From contig NZ_CP102332.1 of assembly GCF_024600715.1 (NCBI RefSeq), positions 248,001-312,000 on the forward strand: a stretch of DNA of 64,000 bases, read 5' to 3'. This stretch comes from Streptomyces changanensis. GTDB taxonomy: Bacteria; Actinomycetota; Actinomycetes; Streptomycetales; Streptomycetaceae. The notes beneath the pieces are model-generated. The model saw only the letters and a program-made list of their open reading frames with translations. It was not told where the DNA came from and did not search any database. Below, piece after piece: positions 16,759 through 25,755 of this stretch (within the stretch, counting starts at the first letter, position 1; every line of letters starts with the position of its first letter). A program made the position numbers and the translations under genes.

Positions 16759-17484
16759 ATGGCTGACGAAGGCTTCACGGACCCGCGGCTCGCCGCGCTC
16801 CACGACCCGCTCGACCCCGACCGGAGCGACCTCGACGCCTACGTGCGCATGGTCGAGGAGTTCGGTGCCCGCCGCGTAGTGGACATCGGGTGCGGCACGG
16901 GGGTGTTCGCCCTGCTCCTGGCGGGCGCGGGCGTGGAGGTGGTCGGGGTCGACCCGGCCGCCGCCTCGCTCGACGTGGCCCGCCGCAAGCCGGGGGCCGC
17001 GGCGGTGCGGTGGGTCCTCGGCGACGCGTCGGACCTGCCGCCCGTGGGGGCCGACCTCGCCACGATGACGGCGAACGCCGCCCAGGAGGTGGTCGGTCCG
17101 GAGGCGTGGCGGCGGACCCTGCGGGGTGCCCGCGCGGCGCTGCGGCCGGGCGGCCGGCTCGTGTTCGAGACGCGCGATCCGGCGGCACGCGCCTGGGAGG
17201 AGTGGAACCGGGAGGCGTCGTACCGCGTGACGGAGGTGCCGGGCACCGGCGCCGTCGAGAGCTGGGTCGAGGTGACCGACGTGAGCCTGCCCCTGGTGAC
17301 GTTCCGCTGGACCTACCGCTTCGCCGCCGACGGGCAGGTCCTCACCTCGGACTCGACGCTGCGGTTCCGCGGGCGCCCGGAGGTCGAGGCGGACCTGCTC
17401 GCCGAGGGGTACGTGCCGCTCGAGGTGCGCGACGCCCCCGACCGGCCCGGCCGCGAGTTCGTCTTCGTGGCCCGGCGGCCCTGA
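16759..17484 (+). CDS. Class I SAM-dependent methyltransferase
   Basis: The 241-residue protein has motif I VVDIGCGTGVFALLLA (about 34-49), VVGVDPAAASLDVAR as the acidic second strand, LGDASDLPP as motif II and LRPGGRLVFETRDP. It belongs to the broad methyltransferase-11/25 group. The start MADEGFTDPR is preferred because TAGCCT (16746-16751) sits 7 nt before the ATG with no Shine-Dalgarno, a leaderless arrangement. The upstream extension of the frame is low-complexity Arg/Asp/Pro from the 9-bp repeat. Substrate unknown. Confidence 0.85.
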   Translation: MADEGFTDPRLAALHDPLDPDRSDLDAYVRMVEEFGARRVVDIGCGTGVFALLLAGAGVEVVGVDPAAASLDVARRKPGAAAVRWVLGDASDLPPVGADLATMTANAAQEVVGPEAWRRTLRGARAALRPGGRLVFETRDPAARAWEEWNREASYRVTEVPGTGAVESWVEVTDVSLPLVTFRWTYRFAADGQVLTSDSTLRFRGRPEVEADLLAEGYVPLEVRDAPDRPGREFVFVARRP

Positions 17485-17598
17485 ACCGGCGCCACCGCGG
17501 CCTCCCCTGCCCCTCGCACACCCCGCCCCCCGCCCCCGGCACGCCTTCGGTGCTTCCTCCAAGCAAACCGCAGATGCCATGGAGAAAGCCGACAATCC

Positions 17599-17628
17599 TT
17601 GCAGGTGCGGCCCACAGGGGCCTAGCGT
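17599..17628 (+). promoter_or_regulatory. Leaderless promoter of the HTH-Mop regulator
   Basis: TTGCAG at 17599-17604 and TAGCGT at 17623-17628 are 18 nt apart and end 7 nt before ATG 17636. The spacing fits transcription starting at the A of the start codon. Confidence 0.6.
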
Positions 17629-17635
17629 GGCGCAC

Positions 17636-18031
17636 ATGCAGTCCTACACTATCGGTCAGGCCGCGCGGCTCCTCGGGGTGAGCCCCGACACCGTGCGGCG
17701 CTGGGCGGACGCCGGCCGGGTCGCGACCCACCGTGACGAGGCGGGCCGCCGCCTCATCGACGGACGCGACCTGGCGGCCTTCTCGATCGAGGTCGCCCAG
17801 GGCGGAACGGAGGACGAGGACACCCCGTACACCTCCGCCCGCAACGCCTTCCCCGGCATCGTCACCGCGGTCAAGCTCGGTGACGTCGCGGCCCAGGTCG
17901 AGATCCAGGCCGGGCCGCACCGGCTCGTCTCCCTGCTCACGCGGGAGGCCGTCGAGGAGCTGGGGCTGGAAGTCGGCATGCGGGCCACCGCCCGTGTGAA
18001 GTCGACCAGCGTGCACATCGACCGCGTCTGA
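17636..18031 (+). CDS. HTH-TOBE (Mop) molybdate-binding regulator
   Basis: The 131-residue protein has an N-terminal MerR/excisionase-type helix-turn-helix ([24 protein letters not shown] and on, about 3-50) and a C-terminal Mop/TOBE domain (about 62-131: [21 protein letters not shown], then KSTSVHID). Mop domains bind molybdate or tungstate oxyanions at subunit interfaces. It lies 101 bp upstream of modA on the same strand, so it very likely senses molybdate and controls uptake. It is not ModE-like in its HTH. The start gives the first residues of the HTH domain. Confidence 0.88.
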   Translation: MQSYTIGQAARLLGVSPDTVRRWADAGRVATHRDEAGRRLIDGRDLAAFSIEVAQGGTEDEDTPYTSARNAFPGIVTAVKLGDVAAQVEIQAGPHRLVSLLTREAVEELGLEVGMRATARVKSTSVHIDRV

Positions 18032-18132
18032 CCGCGCGCCCGCACGGCGAAGCCGCCCGTCCCCCGCACGGCCCTCCGCCCGCGCACCGGCGGCCCCGCC
18101 CGTGCGCACGCCACACACCGGAGTCCATCGCC

Positions 18133-18954
18133 ATGTCCCGCACCACCACCAAGCGGTCCGTCCTGCGGCGCCGCGCCGCGGCCCTCCTCGCCACCGTCCT
18201 GCTCGTGCCGCTCGCCTCCTGCGGCGCGGACGGGACCGGCGGTGAGGGCCCGTCCGCGCACGGCACGAAGGGCGCGAAGGACGCCGAGGACGTGCGGCTC
18301 ACCGTCCTGGCCGCCGCGTCCCTCACCGACGTCTTCGCCACGGCCGGCGACGCGTACGAGCGCTCCCACCCGGGGACGGAGGTCACCTTCTCCTTCGCCG
18401 GCTCCCAGGAGCTCGTCGCGCAGGTCCGGCAGGGCGCCCCCGCCGACGTGCTGGTCACCGCCGACACCAAGAGCATGGAGAGCGTGCGGGGCGAGACCGG
18501 TACCCCCGCCGTCATCGCGAGGAACCGCCTCGTCATCGCCGTCGCCGAGGGCAACCCCCGGGGCGTCGACGCGCTGGAGGACCTCGGCGACCCGAAGCTG
18601 AAGGTGGTCCTCGCCGCGCCGGAGGTACCCGCCGGGAAGTACAGCGCGCAGGTCCTCGACACACAAGGCGTCGCCGTGGCCCCGGTCTCCCAGGAGCCGA
18701 ACGTCCGCGCCGTCCTGAGCAAGGTCGAGCTCGGCGAGGCCGACGCCGGGGTGGTCTACCGGACCGACACCGAGAGCGCCCGCGACAAGGTCGACGCGGT
18801 CGCCGTCCCCGACGACCGGAACGCCGTCGCCTCCTACCCGGCGGCGACCCTGAAGGGCTCCGACGACGCGGGGGCCGCCGCCGCGTTCGTGGCGTGGCTG
18901 TCCGGGCCGGAGGCACAGCGCATCCTCCGGGCCGCCGGCTTCCAGCAGCCCTGA
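18133..18954 (+). CDS. modA: ModA, molybdate-binding lipoprotein of ABC importer
   Basis: The 273-residue protein has a lipoprotein signal with lipobox LASC (Cys about 34), then a charged linker and the periplasmic-binding fold. Family signatures are [39 protein letters not shown] and the C-terminal [19 protein letters not shown]. It captures molybdate outside the membrane and delivers it to the permease encoded next, 161 bp downstream. The order regulator-modA-modBC is that of a single uptake locus for molybdenum cofactor supply. Confidence 0.93.
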   Translation: MSRTTTKRSVLRRRAAALLATVLLVPLASCGADGTGGEGPSAHGTKGAKDAEDVRLTVLAAASLTDVFATAGDAYERSHPGTEVTFSFAGSQELVAQVRQGAPADVLVTADTKSMESVRGETGTPAVIARNRLVIAVAEGNPRGVDALEDLGDPKLKVVLAAPEVPAGKYSAQVLDTQGVAVAPVSQEPNVRAVLSKVELGEADAGVVYRTDTESARDKVDAVAVPDDRNAVASYPAATLKGSDDAGAAAAFVAWLSGPEAQRILRAAGFQQP

Positions 18955-19115
18955 CCCTCGGGGCCGCCTCGCCGAGCGGGTCCGCGGGACACTCCCGGCA
19001 GCCCCGGCCCGGCGGCCACCGCCCGACAGCCCCCGGCCGCGGCCACCGCCCGGCCCCGCCCGACGGGGAGGACGTCCCCCGCACCCCGCGCCCCGCACCA
19101 CCGACAGGACCTGCC

Positions 19116-21041
19116 ATGAGACGCCTCCGGCCGCGTACGCCCGCCGCCCTGGCCCTGCCCGCGATCGCGGCGATCGCCTTCCTCCTGCTCCCCCTGGTCG
19201 GCATCCTCGCCCGCACGGCGTGGGGTGACCTCCGGGCGCACCTGACCGACCCGGCGGCGGTCGAGGCGCTGCGGCTGTCGTTCGTCGTGTCGCTGTGGTC
19301 GCTGGGCCTGTCGCTGGCGCTCGGCGTGCCGCTGGCCTGGCTGCTCGCACGGGTGCCGTTCCGTGGGAAGGCGCTGGTGCGGTCGCTGGTGCTGCTGCCG
19401 ATGGTGCTGCCGCCGACCGTCGGGGGCGTCGCGCTGCTGCTCGCCTTCGGACGCCGCGGGCTGCTCGGGCCGTGGCTGGAGGACCGGCTGGGCGTCACAT
19501 TGCCCTTCCACACCTCCGGCGCGGTCCTCGCGGCGACGTTCGTGGCCATGCCGTTCCTCGTCATCAGCCTGGAGGGGGCCCTCGGTGGTCTGGACCGGCG
19601 GTACGAGGACACCGCGGCGTCCCTCGGCGCCGGGCCGCTGCGGGTCTTCCGCACCGTGACGCTGCCGATGGTCGCCCCCGGGCTCGTCGCGGGCGCCGCG
19701 CTGACCTGGGCGCGGGCGCTGGGCGAGTTCGGCGCCACCATCACCTTCGCCGGCAACCTGCCCGGCGCGACCCAGACACTGCCGCTCCAGGTGTACCTGC
19801 TGCTGCAGGAGCAGCCGGAGGCGGCGACCTCCGTGTCACTGCTGCTGCTCGCGCTCGCGATGGCCGTGCTCGTCGCGCTGCGCGGCCGGTGGAGCGCGGC
19901 CCCCGCCGACCGCGCGGCGGCTGGCCCGCGCGACCTCCCCGACGGCGACGACACCCCTCCCCCGCCGCGGGCCGAGGCGGCGACCGGCGCGCCCACCGCG
20001 ACCGGGTCGTGGTCGCTGCACGCGGAGGTGACGGGCTTCAACGACCTGGTCCTCGACGCCCCGCCGGGCACGACCATCGCGTTGGTCGGGCCCAACGGCG
20101 CCGGCAAGACCACCCTGCTGCGGGCCCTGCTCGCCCTCACCGCACGCTCCCACGCCCGGCTCGTCCTCGGCGGCACGGACGTCACCGCCCTCCCCGCACA
20201 CCGCCGGGGGGTCGCCTGGGTGCCGCAGGACGGCGCGCTCTTCCCGCACCTGTCCGCCCTCGCGAACACCGCCTACGGACTGCGCGCCCAGGGCGTCCCG
20301 CGCGCCCGGGCGCGGGCCGACGCCCGGGAGTGGCTCGACCGCCTCGGGGTCGGGCACCTCGCCCACCGCCGGCCCGGCCGGCTGTCCGGCGGGCAGGCCC
20401 AGCGCGTGGCGCTCGCCCGCGCGCTCGCCGCCCGGCCGCGCCTGCTGCTCCTCGACGAGCCGCTCGCCGCGCTCGACCAGACCACCCGCGCCCACGTCCG
20501 CCACACGCTCCGCCGCCACCTCGACGGCTTCGGCGGCGTCTGCCTCCTGGTGACCCACGACCCGGTCGAGGCGGTGTCGCTGGCTGACCGCGTCCTCGTC
20601 CTGGAGGACGGCCGCACCCTCCAGGACGCCGCCCCCGCCGAGGTGACCCGGCACCCCCGCTCACCGTGGGTGGCCCGCATGCTCGGGCGCAACGCCTGGC
20701 CCGGCACGGCCACCGCCGGGGGGCTCGCCCTGCCGGGCGGCGCCACCGTCGTCGCCGCCGAGCCGGTGGCGGCGGGCGCCGACGCCCTCGCGGTCATCGC
20801 CCCCGAGGCCGTCTCCCTGCACCGGGAGCGGCCCACCGGCAGCGCCCGCAACAGCTGGCCCGGCACCGTGCGCGAGATCACCGCGGTCGGCAGCCGCCTG
20901 CGGGTGCTCGTCGTCTCGCCGCTCGTCCCCGACCTGGTCGCCGAGATCACCCCCGCGGCCGCCTGCGACCTGGGGCTGGCCGAGGGCACGGAGGTGTTCA
21001 CCAGCGTCAAGGCCACCGAGGTGACCCTCGTCACGCGCTGA
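19116..21041 (+). CDS. ModBC, molybdate permease fused to its ATPase
   Basis: The 641-residue protein joins two subunits. Residues about 1-250 are a ModB-type permease with about five to six membrane helices and the EAA-loop region (GGLDRRYEDTAASLGAGPLRVFRTVTLP). After a Pro/Asp-rich linker, an ATPase domain has Walker A GPNGAGKTT, signature LSGGQAQRVALARALA, Walker B LLLLDEPLAALD and the switch His in LLVTHD. A C-terminal TOBE/Mop region (about 555-641) may bind molybdate as a feedback site. The start ATG 19116 is preceded by ACAGGAC. The fusion fixes a 1:1 ratio of permease and ATPase. Confidence 0.92.
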   Translation: MRRLRPRTPAALALPAIAAIAFLLLPLVGILARTAWGDLRAHLTDPAAVEALRLSFVVSLWSLGLSLALGVPLAWLLARVPFRGKALVRSLVLLPMVLPPTVGGVALLLAFGRRGLLGPWLEDRLGVTLPFHTSGAVLAATFVAMPFLVISLEGALGGLDRRYEDTAASLGAGPLRVFRTVTLPMVAPGLVAGAALTWARALGEFGATITFAGNLPGATQTLPLQVYLLLQEQPEAATSVSLLLLALAMAVLVALRGRWSAAPADRAAAGPRDLPDGDDTPPPPRAEAATGAPTATGSWSLHAEVTGFNDLVLDAPPGTTIALVGPNGAGKTTLLRALLALTARSHARLVLGGTDVTALPAHRRGVAWVPQDGALFPHLSALANTAYGLRAQGVPRARARADAREWLDRLGVGHLAHRRPGRLSGGQAQRVALARALAARPRLLLLDEPLAALDQTTRAHVRHTLRRHLDGFGGVCLLVTHDPVEAVSLADRVLVLEDGRTLQDAAPAEVTRHPRSPWVARMLGRNAWPGTATAGGLALPGGATVVAAEPVAAGADALAVIAPEAVSLHRERPTGSARNSWPGTVREITAVGSRLRVLVVSPLVPDLVAEITPAAACDLGLAEGTEVFTSVKATEVTLVTR

Positions 21042-21122
21042 TGGGCGGCAACCTTCCGGGCCGCCGCGGCGACTGGGGGGTGACCAGCAACCGGGCCTGC
21101 CACCGCGCACGCCCCCCAGTAG

Positions 21123-21135
21123 TGGAGCCGCTCCA
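21123..21135 (+). promoter_or_regulatory. LacI-type palindrome overlapping the pectate lyase start
   Basis: TGGAGC-C-GCTCCA is a perfect palindrome with a single central base, ending on the A of ATG 21135. It resembles the Streptomyces CebR box TGGGAGCGCTCCCA that controls cellulose genes but has an odd length. GGAG within it also serves as the ribosome-binding site. Confidence 0.45.
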
Positions 21136-23258
21136 TGAACACCACCCCGGGCACAGGACGCCACCGGAGACGCGCGAAGGGCCTCGCCATCGGACTCCCC
21201 CTGGCCGTGGTCGCGGCGGGGTCGATGGCCTACGGCGGTGCGTTCGGTCTCTTCGGCGAGGACTCCCGGCCGCGCGCGGCGGCCGCCGCGCCGGCGTGGG
21301 CGACCGAGGCGGCCGACGGGTTCGCCTCCGTCAACGCCCTCGGACAGAACGGCACCTACGGCGGCCGGGGCGGACGGACCGTCACCGTCCGCACGCTCGC
21401 CGACCTGGAGAAGTACGCGACCGCCCCCGAGCCGTACGTCATCGTGGTCGCCGCGGCCATCACGGTGCAGCCGGTGGGCAAGGAGATCAGGGTCGCCTCC
21501 GACAAGACCATCGTCGGTGCGGGGACCTCGGGCCACATCGTCGGCGGCGGCTTCTTCCTCGGCCGGGGCGTCCACAACGTCATCATCCGCAACCTGACGA
21601 TCCGCGACTCGTACCAGGGCGTGTGGAACGACAAGGAGCACGACTTCGACGCGGTCCAGATGGACGGCGCCCACCACGTGTGGATCGACCACAACGACCT
21701 GCGGCGCACCGCCGACGGCCTGATCGACGTCCGCAAGGACAGCACGTACGTGACCGTCTCCTGGAACCGGCTCAGCCAGGCCAACAAGGCCTTCGGCATC
21801 GGCTGGACCACCAACGTGAAGACCGACATCACGGTCCACCACAACTGGATCCGCGAGACGGAGCAGCGCAACCCCTCCACGGACAACGCGGCCCACGCCC
21901 ACCTGTACAACAACTACCTCCAGGACGAGCCGGGCACCGCCGTCACGTCGTCCTACGGCAACTACGCCCGCGGCCGGACCCGGATGGTGCTGGAGAACTC
22001 GTACTTCGAGGGCCTCCGCAACCCCGTGACCCGCGATGCCACCGCCGCCCTGGTGCAGCGCGGCAACGCCTTCTCCCGGACGAGCGGGCGCAACGAGAGC
22101 GGCGGCACGGCGTTCGACCCGAAGGCGTACTACGCCTACACCCTCGACCGGACCGCCGACGTCCCGGCGGTCGTGAAGGCCGGGGCGGGCCCGCGCGGCT
22201 CGATCGGGACGACGACCGCCGCAGGTACCGCGGCCACCGCCGCCGGGGGCGCCGCGGCCGGGACCATGGCCGCCGGGGGCGCCGCGGCCGGGGCCGCCAC
22301 CACGCTGACCGTCGCGAAGGACGGCTCCGGCCGGTACACCAGCGTCCAGAAGGCCGTCGACGCCGTCCCCGCCGGCAACACCGCGCGCGTGGTGATCTCG
22401 ATCGCCCCCGGCACCTACCGGGAGACGGTCAGGATCCCGGCGAACAAGCGGCACGTCACCCTCCAGGGCTCCGGCTCCAGCCGCCGGGACACCGTCATCG
22501 TGTACGGCAACGCCTCGGGCACCCCCCGGCCGGACGGCTCGGGCACGTACGGCACCGGCGGCAGCGCCACCGTGGCCGTGGAGGCCGACGACGTCCAGCT
22601 GCGCAACCTCACCGTCCGCAACGACTTCGACGAGGCCCGCAACCAGCACGTCGACGGCCACCAGGCCGTCGCCCTGCGCACCGCCGCCGACAAGATCGTC
22701 ATCGACGGCCTCATCGTCGACGGTGACCAGGACACCCTGCTGCTGGACACCGCGGCCAAGGAGCGGCTCGGGCGGGTGTACGTCAGGAACTCCTACGTCT
22801 CCGGCAACGTCGACTTCGTCTTCGGCCGGGCCACCGCGGTGATCGACCAGTCGGTGCTGACGCTGAAGAAGCGCTGGAACGGCACGTCCGCCGGGTACGT
22901 GACCGCCCCCAGCACGGCCGCCGGCCGCAGGGGCCTGCTGATCAACCGGTCGGTGATCGAGGGTGACGTGACCCCGGGGAGCTTCTTCCTGGGCCGCCCC
23001 TGGCACGCGGGCGGCGACGCGTCGCTCGATCCGCAGACCACCGTCCGCGACAGCAGGCTCAGCGCCGCGATCAGGACCAAGCCCTGGACGGACATGGGCG
23101 GCTTCTCGTGGAAGGGCGACCGGTTCGCCGAGTACGCGAACACCGGTCCGGGCGCGGCGGGCGCCGGTACGACCGACCGCCCGGAGCTCACGCCCGTCCA
23201 GGCCGCCGACCAGGAGGTCGCGGACTGGCTGGCCGGCTGGCGGCCCACCACCTCCTGA
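21135..23258 (+). CDS. Secreted bifunctional pectate lyase (PL1)-pectin methylesterase (CE8)
   Basis: The 707-residue protein has an N-terminal signal or anchor (RRRAKGLAIGLPLAVVAAGSMAYG). Residues about 55-350 form a PL1 pectate lyase with the WIDHND strand and DGLIDVRKDSTYVTVSWNRL. A Gly/Ala/Thr linker (about 355-395) leads to a CE8 methylesterase (about 396-680) with GDQDTLLLD, YVSGNVDFVFG and FLGRPWHAGG, the three conserved blocks holding the catalytic Asp pair and Arg. The esterase removes methyl groups and the lyase then cleaves the de-esterified chain, so fusion couples successive steps of pectin breakdown. Both domains look intact. Confidence 0.92.
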   Translation: MNTTPGTGRHRRRAKGLAIGLPLAVVAAGSMAYGGAFGLFGEDSRPRAAAAAPAWATEAADGFASVNALGQNGTYGGRGGRTVTVRTLADLEKYATAPEPYVIVVAAAITVQPVGKEIRVASDKTIVGAGTSGHIVGGGFFLGRGVHNVIIRNLTIRDSYQGVWNDKEHDFDAVQMDGAHHVWIDHNDLRRTADGLIDVRKDSTYVTVSWNRLSQANKAFGIGWTTNVKTDITVHHNWIRETEQRNPSTDNAAHAHLYNNYLQDEPGTAVTSSYGNYARGRTRMVLENSYFEGLRNPVTRDATAALVQRGNAFSRTSGRNESGGTAFDPKAYYAYTLDRTADVPAVVKAGAGPRGSIGTTTAAGTAATAAGGAAAGTMAAGGAAAGAATTLTVAKDGSGRYTSVQKAVDAVPAGNTARVVISIAPGTYRETVRIPANKRHVTLQGSGSSRRDTVIVYGNASGTPRPDGSGTYGTGGSATVAVEADDVQLRNLTVRNDFDEARNQHVDGHQAVALRTAADKIVIDGLIVDGDQDTLLLDTAAKERLGRVYVRNSYVSGNVDFVFGRATAVIDQSVLTLKKRWNGTSAGYVTAPSTAAGRRGLLINRSVIEGDVTPGSFFLGRPWHAGGDASLDPQTTVRDSRLSAAIRTKPWTDMGGFSWKGDRFAEYANTGPGAAGAGTTDRPELTPVQAADQEVADWLAGWRPTTS

Positions 23259-23263
23259 CACCA

Positions 23264-23294
23264 CCGGCCCCGGGGCGGCGCGCCCCGGGGCCGG
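23264..23294 (+). terminator. Terminator of the pectinase gene
   Basis: Perfect 14-bp arms CCGGCCCCGGGGCG and CGCCCCGGGGCCGG flank GCG, starting 6 bp after the stop. The remaining 260 bp before the next gene show no further gene. Confidence 0.75.
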
Positions 23295-23556
23295 CACCGG
23301 CGTCCACCGTCGGGCCGGCGGTCCGTGGCGCCACGTCGCGCCGGGGCACGGGCCCTGCGGCCGGGCCTTGAGGAAGTCCCGCGGCGGGCGGCGCGGCGGC
23401 CCGGCACCGTACCGGCCGGGCCCCTGTATGACGCGCTCACGGCGGGCGGAGGGGTTCCGCGGAATCGAGCGTCCCTCACCGGGTTCACAGGCCGGGTGAG
23501 GGATATGACTGCATACAGCACCGACCGGGGCAGCGGGTCGTGGCGGGGATGCGAGG

Positions 23557-24369
23557 ATGGACGTCATGGACATCCTGCGCAGGAACAACGTCACCGTCAC
23601 GGGCAACCCGCACGGGCCGGTCGTGGTCCTGGCCCACGGCTTCGGCTGCGACCAGAACATGTGGCGCCTGACCGTCCCCGCGCTGGCCGACACGTACAAG
23701 GTGGTGCTGTTCGACTACGTGGGGGCGGGCCGGTCGGACCCCTCCGCCTTCCGCGAGGAGCGGTACGCCTCGCTGGACGGCTACGCCAGGGACGTCGTGG
23801 AGGTGTGCGAGGCGCTGGACCTGCGGGGGGCGACCTTCGTCGGCCACTCGGTCAGTGCCATGGTCGGGGTCCTGGCGGCGCGGGAGGCACCCGAGCGGAT
23901 CGGCGCGCTCGTCATGGTCGCGCCCTCCCCGCGCTACCTCGACGACGAGGGGTACCGCGGCGGCTTCGACGCGCGGGACATCGACGAGCTGCTGGGATCG
24001 CTGGAGTCGAACTACCTCGGCTGGTCCGCGGCGATGGCACCGGTGATCATGGGCAACCCCGAGCGGCCCGAGCTCGGCGAGGAGCTTACGCACAGCTTCT
24101 GCGCCACCGACCCGGACATGGCACGGGTCTTCGCCCGGACGACCTTCCTCTCCGACTCGCGCGAGGACCTCGCGACGGTCACCGTGCCCACGCTCGTCCT
24201 GGAGTGCTCCGAGGACGCCATCGCACCCCGCGGGGTCGGCGCCTATGTGCACGCCGCGATCCCCGGGTCCCGGCTCGTCACGCTCGACGCCACCGGCCAC
24301 TGCCCGCACCTGTCCGCGCCGAACGCCACCAACGCCGCCCTCACCGGGTTCCTCGCGGACCTGCGGTGA
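23557..24369 (+). CDS. RsbQ-like alpha/beta hydrolase, stress-module activator
   Basis: The 270-residue protein closely follows B. subtilis RsbQ along its length: HGFGCDQNMW, LFDYVGAGRSD, LDGYARDVVEVCEALDL, NYLGW, FLSDSREDL and GHCPHLS. The catalytic triad is visible as Ser in VGHSVSAM, Asp in CSEDAIAP and His in TGHCPH. In B. subtilis RsbQ activates the phosphatase RsbP under energy stress, possibly through a hydrophobic ligand. An alternative ATG at 23566 has better spacing to GAGG at 23553. The stop overlaps the GTG of the next gene, an RsbP-like phosphatase, which supports the same pairing. Confidence 0.88.
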   Translation: MDVMDILRRNNVTVTGNPHGPVVVLAHGFGCDQNMWRLTVPALADTYKVVLFDYVGAGRSDPSAFREERYASLDGYARDVVEVCEALDLRGATFVGHSVSAMVGVLAAREAPERIGALVMVAPSPRYLDDEGYRGGFDARDIDELLGSLESNYLGWSAAMAPVIMGNPERPELGEELTHSFCATDPDMARVFARTTFLSDSREDLATVTVPTLVLECSEDAIAPRGVGAYVHAAIPGSRLVTLDATGHCPHLSAPNATNAALTGFLADLR

Positions 24370-25754
24370 ACCCCCGGACCGGCGACCTCCGGGGGCCGTA
24401 CCAGCGGGACCGGACGGACCAGCGGGACCAGGCGGACCAGCCGGACCGGGCGGAGCGGCGGGACCGGGCGGAGCGGCCGGACCCACGGGACCGGGCGACG
24501 GCCGACGGGGCCGTGTTCGCCGCGCTGATGGACGTCAGCGCGGAAGAGCTGTACGAGACGGCACCGTGCGGGTACCTGTCGACCCTCATGGACGGCACCA
24601 TCGCCAGGATCAACACCACCCTGCTCACCTGGCTCGGCCTCGACCGCGCGGCCGTGGTGGGGCGGATGCGCTTCACCGACCTGCTGTCGGTGGGCGGCAG
24701 GCTGTACCACGAGACGCACTACGCGCCGCTCCTCCACATGCGGGGCGAGGTGGGCGGCATAGCCCTGGAGATGCGGCGGGCCGATGGCGGGCGGCTGCCG
24801 GTCCTCGTGTCGTCGGCGGTGAAGTACGGCAGCGAGGGCGAGCCGCTGCTCATCCGGACCACCGTCTTCGACGCGCGCGACCGCCGGGCGTACGAGGAGG
24901 AGCTGCTGCGCGGCCGCCGGGCCGCCGAGGAGGCCGCCCGGCGGGCGGAGGCGGACCGGGCCAGGCTCCAGGAGGCGCTGGCGGCCCTCCAGCGGAGCCT
25001 GCTGCCGACGACCCTGCCGGACGTCCCGGGCCTCGCGGCGGCCGCGTACTACCACACGGCCTCACCCGATCGGCTCGGCGGCGACTTCTACGACCTGTTC
25101 CCCCTCGACCGCGAACGCTGGGGCTTCTTCCTGGGCGACGTGTGCGGCAAGGGCCCCGAGGCGGCGGCCGTCACCTCGCTGACCCGCTACACGCTGCGCG
25201 CCGCCGCGCTCCACGACAGGGACCCGGTCGCCGTCCTGGCCACCCTCAACACCGTCCTGCACGAGCGGTACGCGGGCGGGGGCGGCGACCCCCGCTACTG
25301 CACGGCCGTCTTCGGCACCCTCGAACGCCGGCCCGGCGAAGGCGGCGACCGGGTCATCGTGCGCCTGGCCTCCGGTGGGCACCCGCCGGCCGTCGTCGTG
25401 CGCGCCGACGGCCGCAGCGAGCTGGTCAGCACGCCCGGCGGCCTGCTCGTCGGTATCCTGCCGGAGCCGCGTTTCACCGGCGCCTCCACGATCCTGGAGC
25501 CCGGTGACACACTGCTGCTGTACACGGACGGGCTCACCGAGGCGCGCACGGGGCCCGATCGGGCCCGGTACGGCGACGAAGCGCTGCGCGACTTCGTCAC
25601 CCGGCACGCCGGGGCTTCCCCCCACGCGCTGGTCGAGGCGCTCACCGGACTCCTCGAAGGGTTCGGCGAGGGTCTGGACGACGACACCGCCCTGCTCGCC
25701 CTGGGCGTCCCGGCCGGTGACCACCCCTCCCCCGACCCTGCGACGGACACCTGA
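24366..25754 (+). CDS. RsbP-like PAS-PP2C (SpoIIE-type) phosphatase
   Basis: The 462-residue protein starts at GTG 24366, coupled to the hydrolase stop; an ATG at 24529 is an alternative. Residues about 10-42 are a low-complexity Asp/Arg/Gln/Pro stretch from a short DNA repeat. A PAS domain (about 55-175), a coiled coil (EEELLRGRRAAEEAARRAEADRARL region) and a SpoIIE-type phosphatase domain (about 225-450) follow. Metal-binding Asp residues are in RLGGDFYD, FLGDVCGKG, LLYTDGLTEA and LDDDTALLAL. It should dephosphorylate a STAS antagonist such as the next gene product, releasing a sigma factor from its anti-sigma factor. Confidence 0.9.
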   Translation: MNPRTGDLRGPYQRDRTDQRDQADQPDRAERRDRAERPDPRDRATADGAVFAALMDVSAEELYETAPCGYLSTLMDGTIARINTTLLTWLGLDRAAVVGRMRFTDLLSVGGRLYHETHYAPLLHMRGEVGGIALEMRRADGGRLPVLVSSAVKYGSEGEPLLIRTTVFDARDRRAYEEELLRGRRAAEEAARRAEADRARLQEALAALQRSLLPTTLPDVPGLAAAAYYHTASPDRLGGDFYDLFPLDRERWGFFLGDVCGKGPEAAAVTSLTRYTLRAAALHDRDPVAVLATLNTVLHERYAGGGGDPRYCTAVFGTLERRPGEGGDRVIVRLASGGHPPAVVVRADGRSELVSTPGGLLVGILPEPRFTGASTILEPGDTLLLYTDGLTEARTGPDRARYGDEALRDFVTRHAGASPHALVEALTGLLEGFGEGLDDDTALLALGVPAGDHPSPDPATDT

Positions 25755-25755
25755 G

